Below the pieces are notes generated by a model. It saw nothing but the letters and a program-made list of their open reading frames with translations, ran no database searches and was not told the origin of the DNA. Below are positions 43,433 to 52,450 of a stretch of 64,000 bases of DNA, piece by piece. Where the stretch lies: the NCBI GenBank assembly GCA_951813615.1, contig OX638377.1:1178001-1242000 (forward strand). Reading direction: 5' to 3'. The stretch is from an uncultured Latescibacterota bacterium. Its GTDB lineage: Bacteria; Latescibacterota; UBA2968; UBA8231. The position numbers and the translations under genes were made by a program. Position 1 is the stretch's first letter; every line of letters begins with the position of its first letter.

Positions 43433-43567
43433 TTGGCGTTGATTGCGCTACTCGGCATTCTGAGTGTTTCTCCTGCGCAAGAACTCTTCGAGCGCGCTAG
43501 GACGGCCGCTCGGCGCTCGGGTGTTGTCGATGCCGAACCCGTTCTCCGCTGGCGGCGGGCCGACTGA
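43433..43567 (+). CDS. possible small exported ORF or gene fragment
   Basis: A 44-codon frame from TTG reads as a signal-like segment (ALIALLGILSVSPAQ) and a charged tail (ELFERARTAARRSGVVDAEP). The frame upstream contains a TGA between LLRLAV and the TTG. It might be a small secreted protein or the damaged start of one. There is no good ribosome-binding site. Nothing else clear is visible between here and the IS91-like remnant. Confidence 0.25.
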   Translation: MALIALLGILSVSPAQELFERARTAARRSGVVDAEPVLRWRRAD

Positions 43568-43839
43568 AGTTTATCGATGCCGACCAAAGTATAGGAAGAA
43601 TGAGGCCCCTTTTTATTTCTTTTGCCAAGGTGCCGAACGCCCCGCAAGGGGCAGGGCAAGCCTGCTGCTGATCGTTTTGCAGCTCGTTTGACCGAGCGTG
43701 CAGTACCGTTTGGTTTGCCTGTCGGCCCGTATCCGGATCAATCCGGGGCCTGAGGGACCGTTGAGGGGCACACCCAGCCGTACGCCCGGCGACCGGGACG
43801 GGTCGAGAAGGCAGGTCAGGCGGCGAACTCGAACCGGGG

Positions 43840-44140
43840 CTCAGGTGGGGCCCTCGGCGGGGCACCGGCGGCAGCCCTTCGTCCTCCAGATAGGTCCGGA
43901 CCGAGACCGGATCGGTGAGGGCGGTGAGGATCCTCAGGCGCCCGCCACAGGCCGGGCATTCGCTGAGGTCGGCGGCAAACACGCGGCCAGCAGGGCCGCC
44001 CAGCCCAGGCGATGGGCGCAGGGGGGGGCTCTCATCGCGGTCCTCAGGCGTCGATCCCCTGGTTTGGCGGGCACGATGCGAGTGCGGTCCCGAGCCCGGG
44101 GGGCCAGGACCCCGTGGTAGCGCAGCAGATGGAACCGTCC
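43840..44140 (-). mobile_element. IS91-like transposase C-terminal remnant, frameshifted
   Basis: On the minus strand one frame gives GRFHLLRYHGVLAPRARDRT and continues to RLGWAALL. After a frameshift near 43986 another frame continues RVFAADLSECPACGGRLRIL, TALTDPVSVRTYLEDEGLPP. Together these form the C-terminal part of IS91/IS801-type rolling-circle transposases, with the typical CPxCGGRLR zinc-like motif and the DPVxxxxxLxxxGLP ending. The catalytic Tyr region is absent. The remnant ends exactly at the junction with the gene fragment at 44137-44255. Confidence 0.7.
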
Positions 44141-44255
44141 ACACCGCCCTGCGCGGTCCAAGTGGCTAGGATGAAGATATTGCTACCGTCGGCCACCATG
44201 CTGGCGTGGTAGTCGTACGAACACCAGCCTTCTGGCCCTTTGTCGAAGTTGTTTT
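44137..44255 (-). pseudogene. 5' fragment of the gene at 47713-48291
   Basis: This 119-base piece is nearly identical to 48166-48284 and encodes the first 40 residues of the same protein (NNFDKGPEGWCSYDYHASMV and the following VADGSNIFILATW). It is cut at both ends: by the IS91-like remnant on one side and by the Gfo/Idh fragment on the other. A rearrangement carried it here. Confidence 0.8.
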
Positions 44256-44284
44256 TATGGGATTTATATACATGCCTACGCACA

Positions 44285-44900
44285 TTTCAACGTGCAATAC
44301 GCGGGTTCACAGCGTCCCGCAATCGCCGCCCAACGCCAGTGCGCGTATAGGGAGACACTGTGCCAGGCTTTTGGCGACCTTTTCGAGCGGGCTGAGCCGG
44401 TCTGCGGCATCACCTATGGCCTGATCCACGACCTCTATAGCTTGCGCACGATGGTGGGCTCGCCTCGCGCCGTGATTAGCACGGAAATCTGGAAGAACAA
44501 CCGCTCGATTACTTCGGTGCTCGAATACGCCAATGGCGCGCGCTGTGTCATCAGCCGGGTTGACTTGGAAAAGCTGTGGGATTTTCGCGAGACGCTGGAA
44601 ATCTACGGCGACGATAAGCGCGTGCTGCTCACCTATCCGACCGGTTTTTCGCGCCGCGTGCTCTCTACCCTGACTATCCAAGGCATTGACGAGCACGGCA
44701 CTAGCTATCGCAAAGAGCCGGCCATTCCTTGGGAGAGCGCCTTCTCCGCAGAATTGCGCCACTTCCATGCCTGTATCACCGAGGGGGTGGAGTGCCGCAC
44801 ACCGATCACTGAGGCGCGCCACGACGTGGAACTCATCATCGACATTACCAAATCCTATATCACTGGCCAATCTATGGAGAGAAACTGTGAAGGGCAATAA
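44285..44900 (+). pseudogene. 3' two-thirds of a duplicated Gfo/Idh oxidoreductase gene
   Basis: Matches 36535-37150 at well over 90 percent by eye. It lacks the Rossmann fold and EKP motif, so it cannot work as a dehydrogenase. It keeps the original 3' overlap with the next gene (GTGAAGGGCAATAATC against GTGAACGGCAATAATC). This is the left part of duplicated segment B. Confidence 0.85.
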
Positions 44901-45091
44901 TCTTTACGATCCTGGGTGGCATTGTTGCATGAATATCTATAAGTCGTTGTTTTACAGTAAGTTAGTGTTTTGGTGTCAAATTTCGTAAATTGTTGTTTTC
45001 TAACGAGTTAACGTTTTTCGTGCAACAACGCCACTTTCGCGCCGATAATGCGACGAGCCTGTACGCCTATCGAACCGGGGATAGGCTTTGA
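44887..45091 (+). pseudogene. propeller protein type a, internally deleted around the inverted-repeat element
   Basis: The first 35 bases match the start of the gene at 37137 (GTG AAG GGC AAT AAT). They are followed by the 107-bp inverted-repeat element, and then 60 bases match its 3' end (HFRADNATSLYAYRTGD, stop). All five blades are gone. The gene fragment is now only the two ends of the parent. Confidence 0.75.
44922..45028. mobile_element. 107-bp AT-rich element with terminal inverted repeats (MITE-like)
   Basis: The ends read TTGTTGCATGAATATC and, on the other strand, TTGTTGCACGAAAAAC. Over the outer 27 bases about 21 are complementary. The interior is strikingly AT-rich compared with the flanks and has no open frame of size. 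This matches a miniature inverted-repeat element or the fused ends of a deleted IS. Target-site duplication cannot be seen because the two flanks come from different parts of the parent gene, implying a deletion at the insertion site. The family of the inverted repeat is not recognised. Confidence 0.65.
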
Positions 45092-45131
45092 AATCGCAGA
45101 CGGTGCAGGGATCTGATAAACAGGGTTGAGA

Positions 45132-46145
45132 ATGGACAATTCCTTAACGGTGCCGATCATTGACGCCCATGGCCATACCTTGGATCTGGCCTTCAAGTCG
45201 GGGCGCAAGCTGCACCAGGATTTGGGTGGACTGACCGATGTGCCCCTGATGCGCGCCGGTGGGGTCGCGGCTCAGCTAACCGCTTGTTGGGTGCCGGATG
45301 CGAGAATCGGCGGTCCTCACGGCAGTCGGCATCCCCTGCAGGAACTCTTGCGGATCATCGACTATCTGCATCGCCAACTCGAAGGCGAAGCCGGGGAATA
45401 CGCAGTGTTGGCTACTACTGCCGATCAGATCGAAGAGGCGCATAAGAGTGGGAAAGTCGCCTTTGTTTTGGGCCTAGAGGGGGGTGATGCGCTCAAGGGC
45501 GACTTGAGCGTATTGCGCACGCTCTATCGCTTGGGGTTGCGACACCTCGGCTTGGTGCACGAAGGACGCAATGCCTTGGGCACGGCGACGCAGGTGTGGA
45601 ACGGGCCGACCATGCGGCTTTACGACAGCGAGGTCAATCCGCCGGGCCGGCTGACCGAGGCTGGCCGGCAGGTCATTGGCGAGATGAACCGGCTGGGCAT
45701 GCTCGTCGATATCACGCATCTGGCTGAGGCCTGTTTTTGGGATGCGCTGGAAGTCGCCCGCGCGCCGGTTATTGCCACGCACGGCAATGCGCGGGCGTTG
45801 CGGGACACAGTGCGCTACTTGAGCGACGACCAGCTCCGGGCGGTGGCCGCTACCGGGGGGCTGATTTGCCCTAGTCCGATGCCATTGGGGCCTGCGGGAG
45901 AAACAGCCAGTCTAGAGATGTTGCTGGATCACGTTGATTACATAGTTGCGCTGGTTGGAGCTGCCCACGTCGGCTTTGGTACGGACCTGCTCGACCAGGT
46001 CAACGCCCGGCCGGTCGGGTTGGAGGATATTGGCGAGAGCCAAAATATCGTCGAGGGCTTGCAGCAGCGCGGGCACCAAGCCGAGGTGATCGACGGGATT
46101 ATGGGAGGCAATTTTATTCGCGTTTTCAGAGAAGTAGCGGGCTAG
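45132..46145 (+). CDS. membrane-dipeptidase-like (M19) metallopeptidase, copy B
   Basis: A 337-residue near-duplicate of the enzyme at 41032. The metal-binding motifs (DAHGHT, GLEGG, DITHL, ATHGNARAL, GFGTDLLD) are all kept. The start differs: the overlap with the nitrilase gene is lost with that gene, and translation begins at ATG 45132 (a TTG two codons upstream is less likely). Substitutions relative to copy A include WDALEV for WAALEV and VNARPVG for LNARPVG. Retained function is likely. It would be expressed with the intact propeller protein type c, 32 bases downstream. Confidence 0.85.
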   Translation: MDNSLTVPIIDAHGHTLDLAFKSGRKLHQDLGGLTDVPLMRAGGVAAQLTACWVPDARIGGPHGSRHPLQELLRIIDYLHRQLEGEAGEYAVLATTADQIEEAHKSGKVAFVLGLEGGDALKGDLSVLRTLYRLGLRHLGLVHEGRNALGTATQVWNGPTMRLYDSEVNPPGRLTEAGRQVIGEMNRLGMLVDITHLAEACFWDALEVARAPVIATHGNARALRDTVRYLSDDQLRAVAATGGLICPSPMPLGPAGETASLEMLLDHVDYIVALVGAAHVGFGTDLLDQVNARPVGLEDIGESQNIVEGLQQRGHQAEVIDGIMGGNFIRVFREVAG

Positions 46146-46177
46146 GCTGCCGGAGTACGAGAGGAGGAAGAATACTG

Positions 46178-47695
46178 ATGCACCAACCATTTTTGGACTG
46201 GTACGATATCTGGGCGGGCCAAGCCTGTGCCAACGAAAACGGCGAGTCTTGGTTAAAGGATCCGCCGCTGGGCGTGCGGCTAGCCGTGCAACCGGCGCGC
46301 AGGTCTCCGGTATTCTTTCGCGCGGAACAGCCTTGGGAACAGGCCCGCATGGCGTATCCGTACGTCCTTTTGGACGACGGGCTCTACCGGATGTGGTTTT
46401 GGACTTCGGGAATGGAAGAAGGCGGGGCGCGGTTCAACGGCTATGCAGAGAGCCGGGACGGTTTCGAATGGGAACGGCCGAACTTGGGGTTAGTGGAGTA
46501 CGGTGGCACTAGGGCCAATAATCTGCTTTCGCGGCACAGCGATTTTGAGCTCAACTCGGTATTCATCGATCCCCATGCCGATCCCGAGGAGCGCTACAAA
46601 GCCATCGGCCCGAAAACCGTATTTTACCGCAACGGGGAAGTGGATGCGGAAATGGATTGGGTGCAATTTCGCCAGTTGGGTGCCCAGACTGGTACTGGGG
46701 ACGATCCCACCATCAATACCATGCAGGTTGTGGAGGAACAGTTCGGCGTCCGCCGGGACAATGTGGTACAAGGTGCGGTCTCTGGCGACGGGCTGCGCTG
46801 GACGGTGCTCGACACCCCCTTAGTAAACGTCGGCAATAGCGTGCTCGACACCCAGAATGTCGCTGCCTACGAACCGGAAACCGGAGAATACGTCGCCTAT
46901 TTGCGCGGCATGTTCCACAATGAGAACAAATTCGGCTATACCGGTCGCCGAGCCGTGCGCAAGACTGGAGGGAAAAAGTTCGGCGCTTGGGCCCCGCCGC
47001 GCTACGTCCTAGTGGCCGACCCGCAGGACCACGTTTCCGACGATATATACACGCCGTGCTACTGCCACTATCCGGGGGTGCCCGGCTTGCATCTGATGTT
47101 TCCTTCGGTGTACCACCGGCTCGACTCAGAGCAAGACGTCCAGCTAGCGGTGAGTCGGGATGGGTGGAATTGGGTGCGGCCCGAGCGTAAGCCCATCATC
47201 ACCCTCGAAAGCGACGAAGGGCGGTATGGTTGCATCCGCGCCGCTCCCAATCTAGTGCCGCTCAATGAGGAGGAGTGGGGCCTGCCGTACGACTGCCGCT
47301 ACAGCCGGCACGACCACGGCCCGGCTGAGCTACCTGAAGGCGAGTTTCGCTGGGCTATATGGAAGCGCCATCGGCTGGTGGCCTTGGAAGCGCCGCTGGA
47401 AGGACGGGTAACTACCATTCCGCGCGTTTGCCAGGGCGGAGAATTGCGTCTCAACTTCCAGACCAAGCGAGCCGGCTGGATCAAGGTGGAAATTGTGACG
47501 CCGCCGATCGAGCCTGTGGAGTCGATTCAACCTTTGGAGGGTTTCAGTGCAGACGAGGCCGATGTCTTGGTGGGAGACGAGTTAGACCAAGTCGTTACGT
47601 GGAAGGGCAAGAGCGATCTAGCGGCGCTAAAGGGCAAGCAGGTGGCCGTGCGCCTGTACCTGGCGCGGGCCAAGGTATTTTCCATGTCCATCTAA
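46178..47695 (+). CDS. GH32/GH43-like five-bladed propeller protein, type c (intact copy)
   Basis: A 505-residue protein with GAGGAGGAAG before its ATG. Blades contain FLDWYDIWAG, DGLYRMWFWTSG, ESRDGFEWERPNLGLVEYGG, NNLLSR, VLDTQNVAAYEPETGEYVAYL and LHLMFPSVYHR. The C-terminal sandwich ends KGKQVAVRLYLARAKVFSMSI. It is like types a, b and d and has no signal peptide. The only complete copy of this gene is here, in duplicated segment B; segment A holds just the first 233 bases. A carbohydrate-active role is inferred. Confidence 0.72.
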   Translation: MHQPFLDWYDIWAGQACANENGESWLKDPPLGVRLAVQPARRSPVFFRAEQPWEQARMAYPYVLLDDGLYRMWFWTSGMEEGGARFNGYAESRDGFEWERPNLGLVEYGGTRANNLLSRHSDFELNSVFIDPHADPEERYKAIGPKTVFYRNGEVDAEMDWVQFRQLGAQTGTGDDPTINTMQVVEEQFGVRRDNVVQGAVSGDGLRWTVLDTPLVNVGNSVLDTQNVAAYEPETGEYVAYLRGMFHNENKFGYTGRRAVRKTGGKKFGAWAPPRYVLVADPQDHVSDDIYTPCYCHYPGVPGLHLMFPSVYHRLDSEQDVQLAVSRDGWNWVRPERKPIITLESDEGRYGCIRAAPNLVPLNEEEWGLPYDCRYSRHDHGPAELPEGEFRWAIWKRHRLVALEAPLEGRVTTIPRVCQGGELRLNFQTKRAGWIKVEIVTPPIEPVESIQPLEGFSADEADVLVGDELDQVVTWKGKSDLAALKGKQVAVRLYLARAKVFSMSI

Positions 47696-47712
47696 GGGCA
47701 TGGGCGAACCAT

Positions 47713-48291
47713 CTACGTCCCAGCGGTGAGAGAAAATTGGCTCATTGACAACCTGCCGGTAACTTCGCTGGAAAATCCGACGAAGGAGAAACCGTAACTC
47801 TCGGCCCGGCTCAACACCTGTTCGAGGGCGACGGGATGGCCCGGGTCGGCGGACCAACTGCGGTGCCATTGGTTTTCGTCTGCTGCAAGTGCAAGGCGAT
47901 TGGCCGTCCAAACGCCCTCCTCTAGAGCGAGAGGATGGGTTGTGTAGTGCCAGCGCGTGCTAGCGGCGTGTACCCAGAAGAAACACTGGGCACCGTCCAA
48001 ACGCAGCCGATCGGCCCTCAGGTGGACCGCAACTGCGGACTGGCGCATATCGAGCGGGTCAGCGCCGACCCAACTGCGGTAGCACAGCAGCGGCAGGATG
48101 GACAGGGGGCGCTCCGGGGTATCGGCGCTCCAGCGCCGGTGATCGGTCCAGATAAAGCTCCCATTGTCCACACCGCCCTGCGCGGCCCAAGTGGCTAGGA
48201 TGAAGATATTGCTACCGTCGGCCACCATGCTGGCGTGGTAGTCGTACGAACACCAGCCTTCTGGCCCTTTGTCGAAGTTGTTTTTTATCAC
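47713..48291 (-). CDS. hypothetical protein, possible beta-sandwich domain
   Basis: A 192-residue protein with a GTG start at 48291 and AAGGAG upstream. It is rich in Trp and Tyr (WCSYDYHASM, WRSADTPERPLS-like stretches), which suggests a carbohydrate-binding jelly roll, but no named family is recognised. It lies on the strand opposite the island operons, immediately 3' of the intact propeller gene. Its first 40 codons were copied to 44137-44255. No signal peptide. Confidence 0.6.
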   Translation of the reverse strand: MIKNNFDKGPEGWCSYDYHASMVADGSNIFILATWAAQGGVDNGSFIWTDHRRWSADTPERPLSILPLLCYRSWVGADPLDMRQSAVAVHLRADRLRLDGAQCFFWVHAASTRWHYTTHPLALEEGVWTANRLALAADENQWHRSWSADPGHPVALEQVLSRAESYGFSFVGFSSEVTGRLSMSQFSLTAGT

Positions 48292-48310
48292 ATTCTCTCC
48301 TTAATAAATG

Positions 48311-49189
48311 TTAGCCCATCACGTCGGCCGATTGGGCGACGGTGGCGAAGAATTCGTCGGTTTGCTGCGCGATGCGCACTGGGGTTAGAGGTTTGATTTC
48401 GAGTACCGCATCCCCCTGAAAATTGATCGCCGCTAGGGCGTCGAGTAGGTAGCGCCAATCCGCTGCGGGTATTTTGCCGGTGCCCGGCACAGTGTGCAGG
48501 CGGCCGATGCCCACGTCATCGCCTAGCGCATCGCTGATGTGCAGGTGGCAAATGCGGTCTTGCAGCCGATCGACGTACTCTTTGAGGGGAAAGCGTTTGA
48601 ATTTTTGCACGTGGGTCGTGTCGAGGCAGATTCCAAGGTCGGCGAAGTGCGCCAGCGCCCGCTGCAAAATGGACAGGTTCCACAACTCAGGGTCTTCTTC
48701 TTGCTCGCCTTCGGAGGCGTTTTCCAGCGCGATTTTGACGTTGTGCTGGCGCGCGTACTCCAGCACTTGGGCGGCAAAATCGAAATCGGGGTCGGGGCCA
48801 TCGAGATAGAGATTGGCCGCGTGTACTACTAGGACCTGACTGCCCACCTGCGCTACTGTGTCGATTTGGCGGTGGTAGCTCTCAATGGTATTGTCGCCGC
48901 CCGTGTGCCAACTCGAGCGCACGCCGCGCAGGATTTGCGCCAGCCGAGGCCGGTGCTCCTCGACGTAGAGATCGAATTGTTGGGACACCAGAGCTTCCCG
49001 AGCGGGACTCGTCCACTCCCAGCTCGCCCATTTGGGCCACAACTCAACGCCGTAGCCAGCGGCGGCCACTTCGTCGACGACTTTTGCCAGACTGTCCAAG
49101 CCGCGGTCTAGGGAAAAGCTGGTGCCGCCTTTTCGCAAGGGGAAATAGTGAATGTAATTCCACAGGCTGATGGAGATATTCAGTTGCAT
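48311..49189 (-). CDS. xylose-isomerase-like TIM barrel (sugar isomerase/epimerase)
   Basis: A 292-residue AP-endonuclease-2-type TIM barrel. The start is the ATG at 49189, with AAAGAGG just upstream; an in-frame TTG at 49207 is less likely. Metal-site elements are ALENASEGEQEEDPE (Glu, near residue 150), CLDTTHVQKF (Asp, His, near 185), CHLHISDALGDDVGIGRLH (His, near 210) and VLEIKPLTP near the C-terminus. This is the usual E-D-H-E arrangement. It would isomerise or epimerise a sugar or keto-sugar intermediate of the island. Same strand as the transporter-like gene downstream of its promoter. Confidence 0.82.
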   Translation of the reverse strand: MQLNISISLWNYIHYFPLRKGGTSFSLDRGLDSLAKVVDEVAAAGYGVELWPKWASWEWTSPAREALVSQQFDLYVEEHRPRLAQILRGVRSSWHTGGDNTIESYHRQIDTVAQVGSQVLVVHAANLYLDGPDPDFDFAAQVLEYARQHNVKIALENASEGEQEEDPELWNLSILQRALAHFADLGICLDTTHVQKFKRFPLKEYVDRLQDRICHLHISDALGDDVGIGRLHTVPGTGKIPAADWRYLLDALAAINFQGDAVLEIKPLTPVRIAQQTDEFFATVAQSADVMG

Positions 49190-49229
49190 GGGGGCCTCTT
49201 TTCTCAAATTGGTTTGCGGTGGTTAGCTA

Positions 49230-51170
49230 TTACCATCCGTGCATGCGGTGTCCCTCTGCCGGGAACCAGATCAGATCCACTACCATGGAAAAAATTACTC
49301 CAACCACATAACCGATGGCCAGGCCGTAGAACAGGGGTTTGCCGGCGATGTAGGACTTGGCCCCGCCGTAGCGCAGCAGGATTATTTTGACAATCCACAC
49401 GATGAACAGACTGAACCAGTAGAGGCGGAGACCGAACGTGTGCTGGAAGGCCAGACCGATGGGATGGAGGGGGAACCAGTGGAAATAGCCGCGCAGCAGG
49501 GCGATGAGCGCGGCTTCGCCAAAGCCAAAGAACCACACCGCCCACTTGTTCAGGTCGGGCAGCATGGGATTGTTGAGTAGATAAACCATATCTTGGAATA
49601 TCCAGTTGGCCTTGCCGCCGAGAAAAATCAGGCCGCCTCCTTCATAGGCCAAGCTGATCGTCTCGATGGCCAATACGACGAATCCGATGGGAAAGGCGAT
49701 TAGGACCATCGCCGTCAGCCGTCCGGGCTGCTGCTCTAGGGAAAACAGGCGGAAGCAGTGGGGCAGCGCTGGCCAAGCCGGGATGCGGAAGGTGCCGAAG
49801 AAGGCATTGCTGGTGAATACCTTAAACGCCACTAGGCTGCGCGGCGACTGGAAGGCCGAACCAACTAGCTCGATGAGAAAGGAATCGCCCTTGATATGGG
49901 GCTTATTGGGCAAGAGATAGGCAAAGCCAGTGGCAGCGACGAGTTTGGCTATGACGAAGTAGGTCAGCGTCATCAGCAGGAAACCGCCAATAGCCACGGG
50001 CAAGCTCATGCCCAGTTGCACTCCCCAGCCGATGACGCTGAGCGCCGACAGAATTAGGCCAGCCAAGGCCAGTCGGTAGAGCGCGACTTGGCGTGGCTCG
50101 CCCTGGCCGCTGCACACTTGGTACCACACCTGACGCAAGTGGCGTCGGGCCAGCCAGATGGACCACAGGCCGATGAAGACTAAGGCGCCGTAGCTCTCCA
50201 TGTAGATGATGTTTTGCGCCTCGGGTTGCTGGCCAGCAGCACCCACGGCAAAGCCACCGATGGAAAAGCCGGTCCGCTTCATTATGGCTATCTTGAGCGC
50301 GGCCAGCAAGTGGAAGAAAATCATGCTGCCGAGGATGTCCACTGGACACAAATAGGTCACGGCCATGATCAGCGGCAGAATGCGCACGGTTAGAAAAAAG
50401 TCCGGCGTCAAATAAAGATCGTAGAATTTCCAGTAGAATTCGATGGGTGGTAGGCCTAGGGCGAAGTAGGTGGCGATATTGTAGAGTATGGGCAAGAAAA
50501 CCAAGGCGAAGCCAATCCAGAAGACGGGCTTGCGAAATAGCTCGGGCCGCTGCTTGTCCTCAAAGCCTTGAGTCAGGTCTAAGGGCATTTGCGCCAGTGG
50601 AAAGGTTAGCTTCTCGGCCTCAACCCACTGTTTGTGGAAAAGGGCGATCAGACAGAAGCCAAAGACTACCATGCCCATAGAGACGCCGAGCCACTGGCCG
50701 ATGGCGCCGATCCACCCGTCCCAGGGAATGGAAGCCCCTTCGGACAGGCCAAACCAAAACGGATCGATTACTCGGGGAGAGGCATTGGCAAAGACGTGCC
50801 AGGGAAGGTAGTCGAAGAAGGTTTCTTCCCACTGGTTCTCGGCCGTGGCAAAGTAACTTGGTGCCCCCACAATTGAGACCCAGTAGGTCATCCAGCCCAA
50901 CTGCGGAATCGTACCCACCACCCAGAGCATGGAAAACAGGGTCAGCAATTCGCCGCGGCTGAGCGCCAGGCGCGGCCAGAGTGCCCTGAGTGCGGTATTG
51001 AGGAAGAGCCACAGCACAAAGGGCATGAACGTGGCCATGGGGAATTGCGAGTGGACGTAGCTGCCTATGCCTAGGCGCTGGCCAACGTTGACGATGTAGT
51101 AGAAGTTGGCAGCTATGGTCAGGGCACCTAGGACAAGTGCGCGCGCGGTGATCTGCGGCAGACCGTTCAT
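49230..51170 (-). CDS. DUF6785/DUF6784-like polytopic membrane protein
   Basis: A 646-residue multi-spanning protein, paralogue of the one at 1-1920. It starts MNGLPQITARALVLGALTIA and contains AENQWEETFFDYLPWHVF, ALFHKQWVEAEKLTFPLAQM, WFPLHPIGLAFQHTFGL and ILLRYGGAKSYIAGKP. Around a dozen hydrophobic helices are visible. By family it may import peptides or other organic compounds. Adjacent to the sugar isomerase and at the end of the catabolic island, it is the natural candidate for its uptake. Confidence 0.8.
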   Translation of the reverse strand: MNGLPQITARALVLGALTIAANFYYIVNVGQRLGIGSYVHSQFPMATFMPFVLWLFLNTALRALWPRLALSRGELLTLFSMLWVVGTIPQLGWMTYWVSIVGAPSYFATAENQWEETFFDYLPWHVFANASPRVIDPFWFGLSEGASIPWDGWIGAIGQWLGVSMGMVVFGFCLIALFHKQWVEAEKLTFPLAQMPLDLTQGFEDKQRPELFRKPVFWIGFALVFLPILYNIATYFALGLPPIEFYWKFYDLYLTPDFFLTVRILPLIMAVTYLCPVDILGSMIFFHLLAALKIAIMKRTGFSIGGFAVGAAGQQPEAQNIIYMESYGALVFIGLWSIWLARRHLRQVWYQVCSGQGEPRQVALYRLALAGLILSALSVIGWGVQLGMSLPVAIGGFLLMTLTYFVIAKLVAATGFAYLLPNKPHIKGDSFLIELVGSAFQSPRSLVAFKVFTSNAFFGTFRIPAWPALPHCFRLFSLEQQPGRLTAMVLIAFPIGFVVLAIETISLAYEGGGLIFLGGKANWIFQDMVYLLNNPMLPDLNKWAVWFFGFGEAALIALLRGYFHWFPLHPIGLAFQHTFGLRLYWFSLFIVWIVKIILLRYGGAKSYIAGKPLFYGLAIGYVVGVIFSMVVDLIWFPAEGHRMHGW

Positions 51171-51296
51171 GGACTACAGGGCCGTTGAAAACAGTAGGAC
51201 ATCAGTCTTCAAATTGGTATAAAACCTGTGTTGTGGGAAGAAAGAGCCTATTTTATGGTCAGTTGCGGTATTGCTGTCTCCCGAATCGCATAGAAT

Positions 51297-52448
51297 ATGG
51301 CTCGCTTGGTTGTTTTTTTTCTTCTTGCTGCCCCCACCACTGCCCATGCTCAGGCTAGGGACGCTTCCGGGGCGGCTGCTATTGCCCATCACAGCGCCAA
51401 GGTGCTCTTTGAGCAAGGCGACTTGGAGGGCGCGGTGCCGTTCTATCGCCGCGCCATTGAACTCGACCCTCAGCGCCTCGCCGCCCACCTTGAACTGGGC
51501 GTCGCCCTTTTTCAACTCGGCGAAGTGGACGGTGCGCTGGCAGCATTCCGCACGGTCCTGCGCCTCGACCCCGAACACGCGTTGGTGCACAGCTACCTAG
51601 GCAATGTGCTGTACAGCCGCCGGGATGTCGAGGGTGCGGTGCGGTCCTACCGCCGCGCGATTGAACTCGACCCCGACTGCGCCCAAGCCCACAGCGACCT
51701 AGGGGCCATCCTCTACGGACTGGGCGATGTGGAAGGGGCCATTGCCGCGTGCAGCCGGGCAATTGAGCTCGAGCGCGACCACGTACAGGCGCTCTACAAT
51801 CTAGGCTTGGCCCTCAAAAAAAAAGGCGACTCGGAGCAAGCGGTCCAATCCTTGCGGCGCGCCATTCAGGCCGATTCTACCTACGTTCCAGCCCGCTACA
51901 GTCTGGCCCTGCTGCTCTATGAGCGAGGCAATGCAGCAGAGGCCATCGCCCAGTACCGCCAGATCATCTCCTTAGATCCCAAGCACAGCCGCGCCCACAA
52001 CAATCTAGGTCACATCCTCTATAGCCGCGGTGATGTTATCGGTGCTATAGCACTTTTGCAGCGCGCCCTCGAACTAAATCCCGACTACGCTCAAGCCCAC
52101 TTCAATCTGGGTCTGGCCTACAAAAAGCAGGGGCGGATCGACGAGGCAGTGCAATCGTTCGGCGCTGCTTTGCGCCTGCGTCCGGGCCATGTCCGCGCCT
52201 ATAACCACCTAGGTGCCGCGCTCCACGCCCGCGGCGATAGGGTTGCTGCGGTCCAGGTCTATCAGCAGGCCATCCGCCTCAAGTCCGACTTTGCCGGCCC
52301 GCGCTTTGGGTTGGCCACCATCTTGCAGGAGCAGGGCAATGAGGCAGCCGCCATCCAGCAGTACCGCGCCATTATCGACATTGGCGACGATGAGTACTTG
52401 CAGCGCATGGCGCAACAAATCCTCCGCGCTATGAGGGAAAAACCGTAG
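51297..52448 (+). CDS. exported TPR-repeat protein
   Basis: A 383-residue protein with a signal peptide (MARLVVFFLLAAPTTAHAQA) followed by about ten consecutive TPR units of 34 residues, for example LEGAVPFYRRAIELDP, VEGAVRSYRRAIELDP and VIGAIALLQRALELNPDY. Nothing but TPRs is visible, so it is a scaffold for protein-protein contact, probably periplasmic. Its stop lies 2 bases from that of the FG-GAP gene on the other strand. TPR tracts of this kind often accompany FG-GAP/ASPIC proteins; here they converge. Confidence 0.8.
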   Translation: MARLVVFFLLAAPTTAHAQARDASGAAAIAHHSAKVLFEQGDLEGAVPFYRRAIELDPQRLAAHLELGVALFQLGEVDGALAAFRTVLRLDPEHALVHSYLGNVLYSRRDVEGAVRSYRRAIELDPDCAQAHSDLGAILYGLGDVEGAIAACSRAIELERDHVQALYNLGLALKKKGDSEQAVQSLRRAIQADSTYVPARYSLALLLYERGNAAEAIAQYRQIISLDPKHSRAHNNLGHILYSRGDVIGAIALLQRALELNPDYAQAHFNLGLAYKKQGRIDEAVQSFGAALRLRPGHVRAYNHLGAALHARGDRVAAVQVYQQAIRLKSDFAGPRFGLATILQEQGNEAAAIQQYRAIIDIGDDEYLQRMAQQILRAMREKP

Positions 52449-52450
52449 GT

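Noticed and set aside
43497..43760. Continuation of the IS91-like frame to 43497 as real protein
   Set aside because: Beyond the GLPPVPRR end the frame is low-complexity and unlike any transposase end, so the open frame there is probably chance.
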